This document shows, piece by piece, positions 15,922-25,483 of a DNA stretch of 64,000 nucleotides. Positions within the stretch are counted from its first letter, which is position 1; every line of letters starts with the position of its first letter. A program made the position numbers and the translations under genes. Origin of the DNA: Variovorax paradoxus (GTDB lineage: Bacteria > Pseudomonadota > Gammaproteobacteria > Burkholderiales > Burkholderiaceae_C); contig NZ_CP045644.1 in the NCBI RefSeq assembly GCF_009498455.1, forward strand, positions 1,519,001 to 1,583,000. The letters are read 5' to 3'. The notes beneath the pieces are model-generated. The model was not told the origin of the DNA and searched no databases. It saw only the letters and a list, made by a program, of their open reading frames with translations.

Positions 15922-16707
15922 ATGACCGACCACGCCCCGTCCCCCACCGAACTGCGCGAGGAAATGCGCGGCGCCGTGATGTGGCTCACCATCGACCGCG
16001 AAGCACGCCGCAACGCCATCAGCGCGGGCGTGCTCGCCGGCCTGTCCGATGCGCTGGCGCGCGCCAACCACAACACCGACGTGCGCGCCGTCGTCATCAC
16101 CGGCGCGGGCACGCGCGCCTTCTGCGCGGGCGCCGACCTGCAAAGCGGCAGCGCCTTCAAGTTCGATTACTCGCAGCCCTACCAGGGCTTCGCCAACCTG
16201 TTCCGCCAGGCGAAGCAATCGACCGTGCCGCTCATCGCGCGCGTCAACGGCGCGTGCATGGCCGGCGGCATGGGGCTCATGGGCATGTGCGACATGGCCG
16301 TGGCCAGCAGCCAGGCCGTGTTCGGCCTGCCCGAGGTGAAGGTCGGCCTCTTTCCCGCGCAGGTGCTCAGCGTGCTCGGCGACCTGCTGCCGCGCCGCGT
16401 GCTGTCCGAGATGTGCATCACCGGCGAGCCGATCACCGCCGCGCAGGCGCTCGAACACGGCCTCGTCAACCGCGTGAGCGATGACGTCGACGAGAGCGTC
16501 GACTGGCTGCTCGGTCGCATGCTCGACAAGTCGCCCGCCGCCATCCGACGCGGCCTGTACACGATGAAGAAGATCGAGGCGATGGCGTTCGAGGAATCGA
16601 TGGCCTTCACCGAAAGCCAGATCGCCCTCTTCGCCCTGACCGAAGACGCCGCGGAAGGCCAACTCGCCTTCCGCGAAAAACGCAAACCGCAATGGAGTGG
16701 CCGATGA
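15922..16707 (+). CDS. Enoyl-CoA hydratase (crotonase family)
   Basis: 261 residues, a second and clearly different crotonase. Oxyanion motifs are GTRAFCAGADLQSG and NGACMAGGMGLMGMCD; the first catalytic Glu is present in FGLPEVKVGLFPAQV. It would hydrate an alpha,beta-unsaturated acyl-CoA. It lies 16 bp after the first crotonase with AAGGACC upstream, and its TGA overlaps the ATG of the AtuA-like gene. Two crotonases of different active-site type suggest sequential isomerisation and hydration of one substrate. Confidence 0.9.
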   Translation: MTDHAPSPTELREEMRGAVMWLTIDREARRNAISAGVLAGLSDALARANHNTDVRAVVITGAGTRAFCAGADLQSGSAFKFDYSQPYQGFANLFRQAKQSTVPLIARVNGACMAGGMGLMGMCDMAVASSQAVFGLPEVKVGLFPAQVLSVLGDLLPRRVLSEMCITGEPITAAQALEHGLVNRVSDDVDESVDWLLGRMLDKSPAAIRRGLYTMKKIEAMAFEESMAFTESQIALFALTEDAAEGQLAFREKRKPQWSGR

Positions 16708-18527
16708 ACAGCAGCACAAAAAACAGCAAGGACCGCGTCGTCCGCATCGGCGGCGCCTCCGGCTTCTGGGGTGACAGCAGCGTGGGCGCACCGCAGCTCG
16801 TGGCCAGCGGACAGATCGACTACCTGGTGTTCGACTACCTGGCCGAACTCACCATGTCGATCCTTGCCGGCGCACGGCTCAAGAAGCCCGAGCTGGGCTA
16901 CGCCACCGACTTCGTCTCGGTCGCCATGAAGGCCGTGCTCAAGGACGTGGTGGCGCAAGGCATCCGCGTCGTGAGCAATGCCGGCGGCGTCAATCCGCAA
17001 GGCTGCGCCGACGCACTGGCCGCGCTCGCTGCCGAGCAAGGCATCGCGCTGAAGATCGCCGTGGTGAGCGGCGACGACGTGTCGCCGCTGCTGCCCGAGC
17101 TGCGCGCATCGCAACCGCCCGTGCGCGAACTGCAGAGCGGCGCGGCCCTGCCCGAGCGCGTGCTCACCGCCAACGCCTACCTCGGTGCGCGGCCCGTGCA
17201 GGCGGCGCTCGATGCGGGCGCGCAGGTGGTCATCACCGGCCGCTGCGTCGACTCGGCCGTCACGCTCGGTGTGCTGATGCACGAATTCAAATGGCAGCCC
17301 GGCGACCACGACCTGCTGGCGGCCGGCAGCCTCGCGGGCCACATCATCGAATGCGGCTGCCAGGCCACCGGCGGCCTGCACACCGACTGGGACACCGTGC
17401 CCGACTGGCCGCACATCGGCTACCCCATCGTCGAGTGCAGCGCCGACGGCGGCTTCGTCGTCACCAAGCCCGCGGGCACCGGCGGCAAGCTCACGCCCGC
17501 GGTGGTCGGCGAGCAGATGCTCTACGAGATCGGCGACCCCGCCACCTACCTGCTGCCCGACGTGGTGGCCGACTTCACGCAGGTGCGCATCGAACAGGCC
17601 GGCGAACACCGCGTGGCCGTGCACGGCGCGCGCGGGCGCGCACCGACCGCCACCTACAAGGTCTGCGCCACCTACGTCGAAGGCTTCAAGACCGCGGCGC
17701 AGCTCACCATCGTCGGCTTCGATGCGGTGGCCAAGGCGCGTCGCACCGGCGAGGCGATCCTCACGCGCACGAGCGAGCTGATCGCGGCCGCCGGCCTCGG
17801 GCCCTACAGCGGCACGCAGCTCGAAGTGCTGGGTGCCGAGTCCTGCTACGGACCGCACGCCCAAGCCACGCCAACGCGTGAAGCCATCCTGCGCCTCGCG
17901 GTGACGCACCCGCGCAAGGAAGCCCTGGAGCTGTTCGCACGCGAGGTCGCGCCGGCGGGCACCTCGTGGGCGCCGGGCACCACGGGCGCGGGCGGCGGGC
18001 GCGCATCGGTCTCGCCGTCCATCCGGCAGTACGCGTTCCTGCTCGACAAGGCGCGGGTGCAGCCGCGCGTCACGGTCGATGGTGCGCCGGTCGAGGTGCC
18101 GCCGACGCAGGCGGGGCCGGGAGACGGCGCACCCCGTGCGGCGGTCGCTTCGGCAGACACCGTGCCCGACATCGACACCGCCGACGGCATCGAGGTGCCA
18201 CTGATCCGCCTGGCCTGGGCCCGCAGCGGCGACAAGGGCGACACCTCCAACATCGGCATCATCGCGCGCCACCCCGCGCTGCTGCCGCTGCTGCGCGCGC
18301 AGCTCACCGAGGCCCGCGTGGCCGCATGGCTCGCGCACCTGGTGAAGGGCCGCGTCACGCGCTACGACGTGCCCGGCATCGACGCCTTCAACTTCGTCTG
18401 CGAACAGGCGCTCGGCGGCGGCGGCATGGCCTCGCTGCGCAACGACCCGCTGGGCAAGGGCATGGGACAGATCCTGCTCGCGATGCCGGTGCGTGCGAGC
18501 ACCGCCCTGCTGGCGCTGTTGCCATGA
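16704..18527 (+). CDS. AtuA-like protein (DUF1446) fused to a C-terminal AtuA-associated domain
   Basis: 607 residues. The N-terminal region (about 1-450) is an AtuA/DUF1446 domain, recognisable from RIGGASGFWGDSS, VSNAGGVNPQGCADALA and ITGRCVDSAVTLG. A linker is followed by a C-terminal domain of about 110 residues (IRLAWARSGDKGDTSNIGIIARHP) that in some organisms is a separate small protein. AtuA is required for acyclic terpene (citronellol) use in Pseudomonas, but its reaction is not established. The ATG at 16704 has GGAG 9 nt upstream and overlaps the previous stop; an ATG at 16692 is less likely. It overlaps the next gene by ATGA. Confidence 0.9.
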   Translation: MNSSTKNSKDRVVRIGGASGFWGDSSVGAPQLVASGQIDYLVFDYLAELTMSILAGARLKKPELGYATDFVSVAMKAVLKDVVAQGIRVVSNAGGVNPQGCADALAALAAEQGIALKIAVVSGDDVSPLLPELRASQPPVRELQSGAALPERVLTANAYLGARPVQAALDAGAQVVITGRCVDSAVTLGVLMHEFKWQPGDHDLLAAGSLAGHIIECGCQATGGLHTDWDTVPDWPHIGYPIVECSADGGFVVTKPAGTGGKLTPAVVGEQMLYEIGDPATYLLPDVVADFTQVRIEQAGEHRVAVHGARGRAPTATYKVCATYVEGFKTAAQLTIVGFDAVAKARRTGEAILTRTSELIAAAGLGPYSGTQLEVLGAESCYGPHAQATPTREAILRLAVTHPRKEALELFAREVAPAGTSWAPGTTGAGGGRASVSPSIRQYAFLLDKARVQPRVTVDGAPVEVPPTQAGPGDGAPRAAVASADTVPDIDTADGIEVPLIRLAWARSGDKGDTSNIGIIARHPALLPLLRAQLTEARVAAWLAHLVKGRVTRYDVPGIDAFNFVCEQALGGGGMASLRNDPLGKGMGQILLAMPVRASTALLALLP

Positions 18528-19516
18528 ACGCCGCGCGCATCCGGCGACGCAGGCTGGTGCTGGGCAGCTGCGGCGCCGCAGTGCTCGGCGCGCCGCTGCA
18601 TGCGCTGGCGCAGCCGGCCTGGCCGTCGCGGCCGATCCGCCTCATCGTCTCCTTCAGCGCCGGCAGCGGCAACGACACCATCGCGCGTGAACTCGCGGTT
18701 GCGATGACGCAGCAACTGGGCCAGAGCGTGGTGGTGGAAAACCGCGGCGGCGGTGGCGGCGTGATCGGCACCGACGCCGTCGCCAAGGCCGCGCCCGACG
18801 GCTACACCATCGGCCTGGGCACCAGCTCGCAGCTGGTGATGAACGTCGGCCTGTACCGCTCGCTGCCCTTCGACGTCGAGAAAGACCTGCAGGCCATCGG
18901 CCTGGTCTCGCGCACGCCGCTCGTGCTGGTGGCCAGCGCCGACATGCCGGGCACGCTGAAGGAACTCATCGCGCTCGCGAAAGCCAAGCCCGGCGTGGTC
19001 AGCTACGGCTCCGGCGGCCCGGGCTCCATCAGCCACATCGTCGGCGAAGCCTTCGCCAAGGCGGCCGGCGTGCAGCTGCTGCACGTGCCCTACAAGGGCA
19101 ACGGCGCCGCGCTGGTCGACCTTTCGGGCGGCCATGTGAAGCTGCTGTTCGACGGGCTGATCTCGACCGCACCGCTGGCGAAGCAGGGCAAGCTGAAGAT
19201 GCTCGCGATCTCGGGCGACAGGCGCAGCCCGATGGCACCGGCGCTGCCGACCTTCGCCGAGCAGGGCCTGCGCGACTACGAGGCCTACACGTGGAACGAG
19301 CTGATGGCGCCCGCCGGCACGCCGCCCGAGGTGCTCGCCAGGCTCAATGGCGCGCTCAACCAGGCGCTGGCGTTGCCGGCCGTGCAGGCGCGGCTCGCGC
19401 AGGGCGCGTCTGATCCGCTGGGGCCGACCACGTCTGCGCAGGCCGAGACCTATGGACGGGCCGAGCGCGCGCGATGGGTACCATTCATCCGCTCGCTGCG
19501 CATCGACACTCCCTGA
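18524..19516 (+). CDS. Bug-family (tripartite tricarboxylate transporter) periplasmic solute receptor
   Basis: 330 residues with a Tat-like signal (RIRRRRLVLGSCGAAVLG, cleaved around residue 29 after HALA) and the TctC/Bug fold: WPSRPIRLIVSFSAGSGNDTIAREL, VVENRGGGGGVIGTDAVAKAAPDGYT, LLHVPYKGNGAALVDLSGGHV. Such receptors bind carboxylated ligands, usually for a TctAB permease; no permease genes are nearby, as is common for the expanded Bug set of Burkholderiales. Coupling to the operon suggests that it captures, or senses, the acid that the CoA-transferase activates. Confidence 0.92.
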   Translation: MNAARIRRRRLVLGSCGAAVLGAPLHALAQPAWPSRPIRLIVSFSAGSGNDTIARELAVAMTQQLGQSVVVENRGGGGGVIGTDAVAKAAPDGYTIGLGTSSQLVMNVGLYRSLPFDVEKDLQAIGLVSRTPLVLVASADMPGTLKELIALAKAKPGVVSYGSGGPGSISHIVGEAFAKAAGVQLLHVPYKGNGAALVDLSGGHVKLLFDGLISTAPLAKQGKLKMLAISGDRRSPMAPALPTFAEQGLRDYEAYTWNELMAPAGTPPEVLARLNGALNQALALPAVQARLAQGASDPLGPTTSAQAETYGRAERARWVPFIRSLRIDTP

Positions 19517-19571
19517 GGCGCAGTCCCGCCACGCCACGCCACGCCGTACAGCACAGCGCACCGCCCCCGAC

Positions 19572-20381
19572 ATGAACCTCCCCGCCGCGTCCCCTCTTCC
19601 TTCGCCCCTGGGTGGCGACCACGGCGCGGGCGTCACGCAGTACCTGCAACTGGCCAGCGTGCTGCGCCACCGCATCGCCCATGGCGAACTGCAGCCCGGC
19701 CAGCAGCTGCCCACCGTGGCGCAGCTCGCAGCCGACTACAAGCTCGCGCGCGTTACCGTGCGGCAGGCCTACGGGGTGCTCGCGCGCGAAGGCCTGCTCA
19801 CCAGCCAGCGCGGGCGCGGCACCTTCGTCGCGGCGCGGCCCGCTGCCTGCGCAGACCCGCTGCTGCGCAACGCCATCAACGATCCGCGGGCGCGCAACAT
19901 CCGTTTCGACATCCTCGAGCAGCGCCGCCAGCAGCCGCTGCCCGAAGGCCTGGCACGCGGCAGTGCCACCTTTGCGGACTACGCCTTCATCCGCAAGATT
20001 CACGTGCACGACGACGAGCCCTTCTGCCTCGTCGAGATCCATGTGGCGTCGGAGATCCACGCGCTCTTTCCGCCCGACAGCGAACAGCACCACAAGATCG
20101 CCCACCTGCTCGAACAGCACGCCGCCGACCGCATGCACAAGGTGCAGCAGACGCTCACGGTGGCGCCGGCCGACCTGCTGCTCGCGCAGTACCTGCACTG
20201 CTCCTTTGCCACCCCCATCGCGCACATGGAGCGCCGCGTCTTCGACACCCAGGGCCGCATCGCGCTCGCCGGACGCTTCTGGTACCGGGGCGACCGCTTC
20301 GTGTCCGACATCGAGATGCCCTTCGCCACCTGGGCCAACGCCGGGGCGTCGCTGATCCCCGAGGCCCTGGCGCTGCCCTGA
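19572..20381 (+). CDS. GntR family (HutC/UTRA) transcriptional regulator
   Basis: 269 residues: winged HTH at about 20-95 (LASVLRHRIAHGELQPGQQLPT, AQLAADYKLARVTVRQAYGVL, LTSQRGRGTFV) followed by a UTRA effector-binding domain (about 110-255). It lies 55 bp downstream of the Bug receptor on the same strand and is probably co-transcribed, making it the likely autoregulator of the operon; an AT-rich palindrome over the operon promoter is a candidate site. The effector is probably the imported acid or its CoA ester (inference). Confidence 0.9.
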   Translation: MNLPAASPLPSPLGGDHGAGVTQYLQLASVLRHRIAHGELQPGQQLPTVAQLAADYKLARVTVRQAYGVLAREGLLTSQRGRGTFVAARPAACADPLLRNAINDPRARNIRFDILEQRRQQPLPEGLARGSATFADYAFIRKIHVHDDEPFCLVEIHVASEIHALFPPDSEQHHKIAHLLEQHAADRMHKVQQTLTVAPADLLLAQYLHCSFATPIAHMERRVFDTQGRIALAGRFWYRGDRFVSDIEMPFATWANAGASLIPEALALP

Positions 20382-20469
20382 GAAGGGTGAACGAACCCGC
20401 CATGCCCGCTCATCCCGCCCAGGCGCGCGGCTCGGCCACGCCGGATTCATTCACACCTTCTGAGCTGAC

Positions 20470-20508
20470 CTGTCGTCCCTAGCACCAATCGGGACAACCG
20501 TGCGACAG
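20470..20508. promoter_or_regulatory. Nested inverted repeats upstream of the Old Yellow Enzyme gene
   Basis: CTGTCG (20470-20475) pairs with CGACAG (20503-20508), and GTCCC (20475-20479) with GGGAC (20491-20495). It lies about 60 bp before the OYE start, where a repressor would act. The rest of the 186-bp gap shows no clear promoter. Confidence 0.35.
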
Positions 20509-20567
20509 CAGGGTTGAGGCGGGCGGCTTAGCCTCGGGCCTGTTTCAACTCTGCCCCTCCATCCGCG

Positions 20568-21671
20568 ATGTCCACCCTTTTCGACCCCGTCCAGGCCGGC
20601 GACCTGCAGCTCGCCAACCGCATCGTGATGGCGCCCCTCACGCGCAACCGCTCGCCCAATGCGATCCCGCCCGACATCGCCGCCACCTACTACGCGCAGC
20701 GCGCCAGTGCCGGCCTGCTCATCACCGAAGCCACCGCCATCAGCCACCAGGGCCAGGGCTATTCCGACGTGCCCGGCCTCTACGGCACCGAACAGCTCGA
20801 CGCCTGGAAGCGCGTGACCGACGCCGTGCACGCCCAGGGCGGCAAGATCGTCGTGCAGCTGTGGCACGTGGGCCGCGTCTCGCACACCGAACTGCAACCC
20901 GATGGCGGAAAGCCCGTCGCGCCCTCGGCCATCACCGCCAAGACCAAGACCGTGCTCATCAAGGACGGCGTGCCCACCTTCGTCGAAACCTCGGAGCCGC
21001 GCGCGCTCGACGCCGCCGAGCTGCCCGGCATCGTCCACGCCTACGCCGTGGCCGCACGCAGCGCCGTCGAGACCGCGGGCTTCGACGGCGTGGAGCTGCA
21101 CGGCGCCAACGGCTACCTGCTCGACCAGTTCCTGAAAGACGGCAGCAACAAGCGCACCGACGACTACGGCGGCTCCATCGAGAACCGCGCACGCCTGCTG
21201 CTCGAATCCACGCGCGCCGTGGTCGACGCCGTCGGCGGCGGCAAGACCGGCATCCGCCTGTCGCCCGTCACGCCCGCCAACGACGCGCACGACAGCGACC
21301 CGCAACCGCTGTTCACCTACGTCGTGAAACAGCTCGCACCGCTGAACCTGGCCTACATCCACATCATCGAAGGCGCCACCGGCGGCCCGCGCGAAATCGC
21401 CGACCGCCCCTTCGACTACGAAGCCCTGAAGGCCGCCTACCGCGCCGCTGGCGGCAAAGCCGCCTGGATGGTCAACAACGGCTACGACCGTCCGCTGGCC
21501 GAAGAAGCCCTGAAGGAAGGCGACGACCTCGTGGCCTTCGGCAAGCCCTTCATCTCGAACCCTGACCTGGTCCGCCGGCTGCGTGAGAACGCGCCGTTGA
21601 ACGAGCTGGACAAGGCGACGATGTATGGGGGTGGGGTGAAGGGGTATACGGACTATCCGGCGTTGAGCTGA
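20568..21671 (+). CDS. Old Yellow Enzyme family NADH:flavin oxidoreductase (NemA-like)
   Basis: 367 residues of the classical OYE subgroup: LFDPVQAGDLQLANRIVMAPLTRNRSPN, QLWHVGRVSH, the substrate-binding ELHGANGYLLDQFL and NKRTDDYGGSIENRARLLLE, and the FMN-phosphate region near LVAFGKPFISNPDLVRRL. It reduces activated alkenes, N-ethylmaleimide, nitro-esters or quinones with NAD(P)H. Length equals the family norm. It has its own promoter region containing nested inverted repeats and is not tightly linked to either neighbour. Confidence 0.95.
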   Translation: MSTLFDPVQAGDLQLANRIVMAPLTRNRSPNAIPPDIAATYYAQRASAGLLITEATAISHQGQGYSDVPGLYGTEQLDAWKRVTDAVHAQGGKIVVQLWHVGRVSHTELQPDGGKPVAPSAITAKTKTVLIKDGVPTFVETSEPRALDAAELPGIVHAYAVAARSAVETAGFDGVELHGANGYLLDQFLKDGSNKRTDDYGGSIENRARLLLESTRAVVDAVGGGKTGIRLSPVTPANDAHDSDPQPLFTYVVKQLAPLNLAYIHIIEGATGGPREIADRPFDYEALKAAYRAAGGKAAWMVNNGYDRPLAEEALKEGDDLVAFGKPFISNPDLVRRLRENAPLNELDKATMYGGGVKGYTDYPALS

Positions 21672-21811
21672 GTCGGCCCTTCGGCGTCAACTTCTTCGCG
21701 CTAGCCTCGCCCTTTTTCGCAGGCAGCGCGTGAGGTGACGATTGTTCGCAGTGTGCGCCGCGCAGTCCCTGCAGACTGCGCCGACCTCTTTTCCTCCCAA
21801 GGAAGTCGTCG

Positions 21812-24313
21812 ATGCCGCGCACGCTGTCTGTTTCTTCTGCTGCGATTCCTGTTGTTCTTGGTCGCCCCGTGCTGGAGCCTGTGCGGCTGTCGGGGCATGA
21901 GGGGCTCAATGGCCTGTTTGCCTACGAGCTCTTTCTCAAGACCCCGGATGTGCTGGCTCTGTCCGGCGTCTCTTCTGGCGCCGACTTTGATCTCGATGCG
22001 TTCATCGGCCGCGAGATCAGCTGCGAGATCGAACTCGATGGTTCTGTCCCTCGCCAGCTCAACGCCCTGATCACCGACGCGGCCCTTTGGGGCGAAGAAG
22101 GCCGCCACGTCCAGTACAAGCTCACCCTTCGCCCCTGGCTGCACCTGGCCACCCTGCGCACCGACTGCAGGATCTTCCAGAACCTCAGCGTCGTTCAGAT
22201 CCTGGACGCACTGCTCGCCAGCTACGCCTTCCCCGTGGACAAGCGCCTGATCGAGCACTACCCGGCGCGCGACTACCAGACCCAGTTCAACGAGAGCGAC
22301 TTCGCCTTCTTTGCCCGCCTGTGCCAGGAATGGGGCATCAGCTACCACTTCGAGCATTCGGACGGCAAGCACCGCTTGGTGCTCTCGGATGCCATGGGTG
22401 CGTATTCGGCTGGCGATGCGCTGTACGAACAAGTCGAGTACCACGCCCCGGGCTGGAAGATCGATGCCGAGTACATCCACAGCTTCGTGCCTGCCCATCA
22501 GCTCACCAGCGGGAAGTACGCCACCCGGGACTACGACTACACCCGGCCGAGGGCTGATCTGAGTGTTTCTCGAACTGATCCGCGCCCGACCGGGCAGGCT
22601 GACGGCGAGGTCTACCAGTGGCATGCAGGAGCGGGAAGCAGTCACTACGCCCAGCCCAATGCGGGGGCTGATGCAGGCACTGATCCTCACGGCGACGGCC
22701 GCTTGCTCTCTCTTCTGCGCATGCAGGCACTGCGCACCCATGGCGCCCGGGCCCAGGCCAGCGGCAACCTTAGAGGCATGGTGCCCGGATGCACCTTCCA
22801 GCTGATGAAACACCCGAGGGAATCGGCCAATGGCGAGTACCTGATCCTGGACACCCGCTTCCTCATCGAGGACGTGGCCGAAGACAGCCAGAACCGCGAA
22901 GCCAATCCTGACCGCAAGCAGCAATGGCGCGTGCAGGTGGACTTCACGGCCCACCCGGTCACAGAGCCCCTGCGTCCCGAGCCGACACAGCCCAAGCCCG
23001 CGATGGTCGGCCCGCAGGTCGCGCTGGTGGTGGGCCCCGAGGGGCAGAACCTGTGGACCGACGAGCTGGGGCGCATCAAAGTGCAGTTCCCCTGGGACCG
23101 GCTGGGAGAGAAGAACCAGCACAGCAGCTGTTGGGTGCGGGTGAGTTCACCTTGGGCAGGCAACCAGCTCGGGGGCATCCAGATCCCTCGCATTGGTCAG
23201 GAAGTCATCGTCGGCTTCATTGCGGGAGACGCGGACCTGCCGATCTGCATGGGGCGGGTGCACAACCAGGTCAATCTGCCGCCGTGGCAGCTGCCCGGCC
23301 AGAGCGCATTGAGCGGGTTCAGGAGCCGGGAGCTGACCGAGGGTGGGGGCAACAGTGCGGCGGGCCGCTCGAATCACCTGATCCTGGATGACACGGCTGA
23401 AAAAATCCAGGCGCAGCTCAAGAGCGATCACCAGAGTTCAAGCCTGAGCCTGGGAGCGATCACGCGCATCGAGGACAACGCAGGCAGAAAAGACCCAAGG
23501 GGTGAGGGCTTCGAGCTGCGCACCGACGCTCACGGCGTATTGAGAGCGCAGGACGGGATGCTCATCACGACCGAAGGCCGCCCCGATGCAGCTCGTCACG
23601 CCAAGGACATGGGTGAAACCATCCAGCGCCTGACGAGTGCACGCGACCAGATCGAAGGCCTTGCCGACGCGGCCCGCACGGCCGAGGCTCAGGACGGCAA
23701 CGACGACCAGTCCACCGTCGCCCAAGCCATCAAGCAACAGAACGAAGACCTCCGGGGCCACGGCAGCTCATCGACCGAAGGCCGCTTCCCCGAACTGGCC
23801 GCGCCGCATCTCGTGCTGGCCAGCCCCGCGGGCATTGCAGCCACCTCCACCACGCACCTGCATGCACACACCGGCACGCACATCCAGCTCACCAGCGCCG
23901 GCCACACCTCCCTGAGCGCCGCGCAACGCCTCCTCGCCAGCGTGGCGGAAGGCATGCGCATCTTCACGCTCAAGAGCGGCATCAAGGCCTTCGCATCGCA
24001 AGGCGACATCCGCATCGAAGCCCAAAGCGACGCCATCGAGGCCACCGCCTTGAAAGACATCAACATCGTGAGCACCGAAGACACGGTCTACATCACTGCC
24101 AAGAAGAAGGTCACGATCAACGGCGGCACCAGCTTCAGCGAATGGAGCGAAGGAGGCATCCGCCACGGCACGCTGGGCACATGGATCGAGCATGCCGCGA
24201 TGCATGGGACGCCAGGGCCGGACAAGAAGCCAGGGCCGACAGCGCAGACCGTGTGCTGGGAGTGCCTGGCACGCGCCGCCCGTCAGGCCTCGCCCGTGGC
24301 GCCCCGCGTTTGA
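21812..24313 (+). CDS. vgrG: Type VI secretion spike protein VgrG with C-terminal DUF2345 extension
   Basis: 833 residues. Gp27-like region (about 1-370) with SDFAFFARLCQEWGISYHFEH; gp5 OB-fold around GPEGQNLWTDELGRIKVQF and VRVSSPWAGNQLGG; then a long extension containing HLVLASPAGIAATSTTHLHAHTG-type DUF2345 repeats (shown here only in part) and a beta-helix-like GDIRIEAQSDAIEATALKDINI. The C-terminal VCWECLARAA segment resembles the tail of other Burkholderiales VgrGs that carry cargo. No other T6SS structural genes are in the window, so this is an orphan VgrG island. RBS AAGGAAG precedes the ATG. Confidence 0.95.
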   Translation: MPRTLSVSSAAIPVVLGRPVLEPVRLSGHEGLNGLFAYELFLKTPDVLALSGVSSGADFDLDAFIGREISCEIELDGSVPRQLNALITDAALWGEEGRHVQYKLTLRPWLHLATLRTDCRIFQNLSVVQILDALLASYAFPVDKRLIEHYPARDYQTQFNESDFAFFARLCQEWGISYHFEHSDGKHRLVLSDAMGAYSAGDALYEQVEYHAPGWKIDAEYIHSFVPAHQLTSGKYATRDYDYTRPRADLSVSRTDPRPTGQADGEVYQWHAGAGSSHYAQPNAGADAGTDPHGDGRLLSLLRMQALRTHGARAQASGNLRGMVPGCTFQLMKHPRESANGEYLILDTRFLIEDVAEDSQNREANPDRKQQWRVQVDFTAHPVTEPLRPEPTQPKPAMVGPQVALVVGPEGQNLWTDELGRIKVQFPWDRLGEKNQHSSCWVRVSSPWAGNQLGGIQIPRIGQEVIVGFIAGDADLPICMGRVHNQVNLPPWQLPGQSALSGFRSRELTEGGGNSAAGRSNHLILDDTAEKIQAQLKSDHQSSSLSLGAITRIEDNAGRKDPRGEGFELRTDAHGVLRAQDGMLITTEGRPDAARHAKDMGETIQRLTSARDQIEGLADAARTAEAQDGNDDQSTVAQAIKQQNEDLRGHGSSSTEGRFPELAAPHLVLASPAGIAATSTTHLHAHTGTHIQLTSAGHTSLSAAQRLLASVAEGMRIFTLKSGIKAFASQGDIRIEAQSDAIEATALKDINIVSTEDTVYITAKKKVTINGGTSFSEWSEGGIRHGTLGTWIEHAAMHGTPGPDKKPGPTAQTVCWECLARAARQASPVAPRV

Positions 24314-24327
24314 CAAGACCGACACCG

Positions 24328-25440
24328 ATGGAAATTCCAGCGTACGAACGCGAAGCGTTCGAGGACGAGATTTCGCAAACCATTGCGCAGGACATAGGCA
24401 CTTTCGTCCGCCTCTCGCGCCAGAGCGGTCAACGTGGCCACGCACTGGTGAACGCCGGCCAATGTGGGGTGGTCGACGAAAACAGGCAGGAAGACGGATG
24501 GATAGCGCGTCTGGTGGCGCGATACCAACTCGATGCGACACCTTTGTTCCTTCACACGCCGGAAGCCGCTGCGGCCGGCGTCGGACCTTGGTTGGTCGAA
24601 CTGCCATCCATGGCCGAAGCGGCGGATGCATCGCCATGGCTGCACGACCTCGCACGCGGAGCAGGTGCCGTGCATGCCCTCAGTCTCGTGGCTTCGCCAT
24701 TGCGGCCGGTCACGCTGGCAGCGCACCTTCGCAGTTGGCTCGACGCCGTGATACCCCCGGATCCTGCGCTCGACGACGACGAGGCCGTCGGCGCCGTGCT
24801 TCGCTGGTTCGATCCGCGCATCGGCTTCGACATGGTGATCCGCTGGCCCGACGACGTTCGGCAAGACTTCTTGAGCGCATTCACCTGGGCAGGATGGAAC
24901 GCCGAATTCCATCCGCACGGTCTTCGATGCAGCAAGCCATTTGCGCCGCGAAGTGCCGCGCGCACAGCACCCTTGCGATTGGACAAGGACCTGCTGCTCG
25001 CCATGGCTCCGCTCAACCGGGCCGATGCACTCCTGGCCCATGTGCATGATCGTTTCGGGTCGCCAGTGTTCCAGCACATCGCCCCTGCCTTGCAGCGTTG
25101 GATCGCCCTCGATCAGCTGCAAGCCGTGCAGCGCCTCGGCCTGAACGATTTCGAAAACTGGATCACGCTGCTGCATCAGTCGCTGAGCCTGCACCCCGAA
25201 CTGCCGCAGCTACCCGGCCTTGCCAAAAACTGGGTCGACACGCGAGCTGCGGGGCGCACGCTCGCCCACGTGCTTGAAGCGCAGCCGGCCGAGTGGTGGC
25301 AACAACAACAGAATGCCGCGCCTCGCACCTGGGCCCAGTGGGCGTCTCGATTTCTCGCGCCATTGCAGGCGCGACGCGGCACACCTGATGCCGCCCATGC
25401 CTTTTCCGCGCTGTTCTCGGACGCGCCGGCCGTCGCCTGA
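24328..25440 (+). CDS. DUF4123 adaptor/chaperone for T6SS effector loading
   Basis: 370 residues. A DUF4123-type domain covers about residues 25-170 (PLFLHTPEAAAAGVGPWLVEL, SLVASPLRPVTLAAHLRSWLDAVIP, FDPRIGFDMVIRW). Proteins of this family sit between vgrG and effector genes and help to mount the effector on its cognate VgrG. The C-terminal 170 residues form a helical extension (AEWWQQQQNAAPRTWAQWASRF). It starts 14 bp after the vgrG stop; the next gene starts 43 bp on. No signal peptide, cytoplasmic. Confidence 0.85.
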   Translation: MEIPAYEREAFEDEISQTIAQDIGTFVRLSRQSGQRGHALVNAGQCGVVDENRQEDGWIARLVARYQLDATPLFLHTPEAAAAGVGPWLVELPSMAEAADASPWLHDLARGAGAVHALSLVASPLRPVTLAAHLRSWLDAVIPPDPALDDDEAVGAVLRWFDPRIGFDMVIRWPDDVRQDFLSAFTWAGWNAEFHPHGLRCSKPFAPRSAARTAPLRLDKDLLLAMAPLNRADALLAHVHDRFGSPVFQHIAPALQRWIALDQLQAVQRLGLNDFENWITLLHQSLSLHPELPQLPGLAKNWVDTRAAGRTLAHVLEAQPAEWWQQQQNAAPRTWAQWASRFLAPLQARRGTPDAAHAFSALFSDAPAVA

Positions 25441-25483
25441 CGTCGACGTCTCACCCACTCGCCTCACTCCAGATCGATCCGTC

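Noticed and set aside
16179..18338. A 719-codon minus-strand frame opposite the AtuA gene
   Set aside because: Shadow of the AtuA-like coding sequence; no motif, no ribosome site, composition typical of antisense frames.
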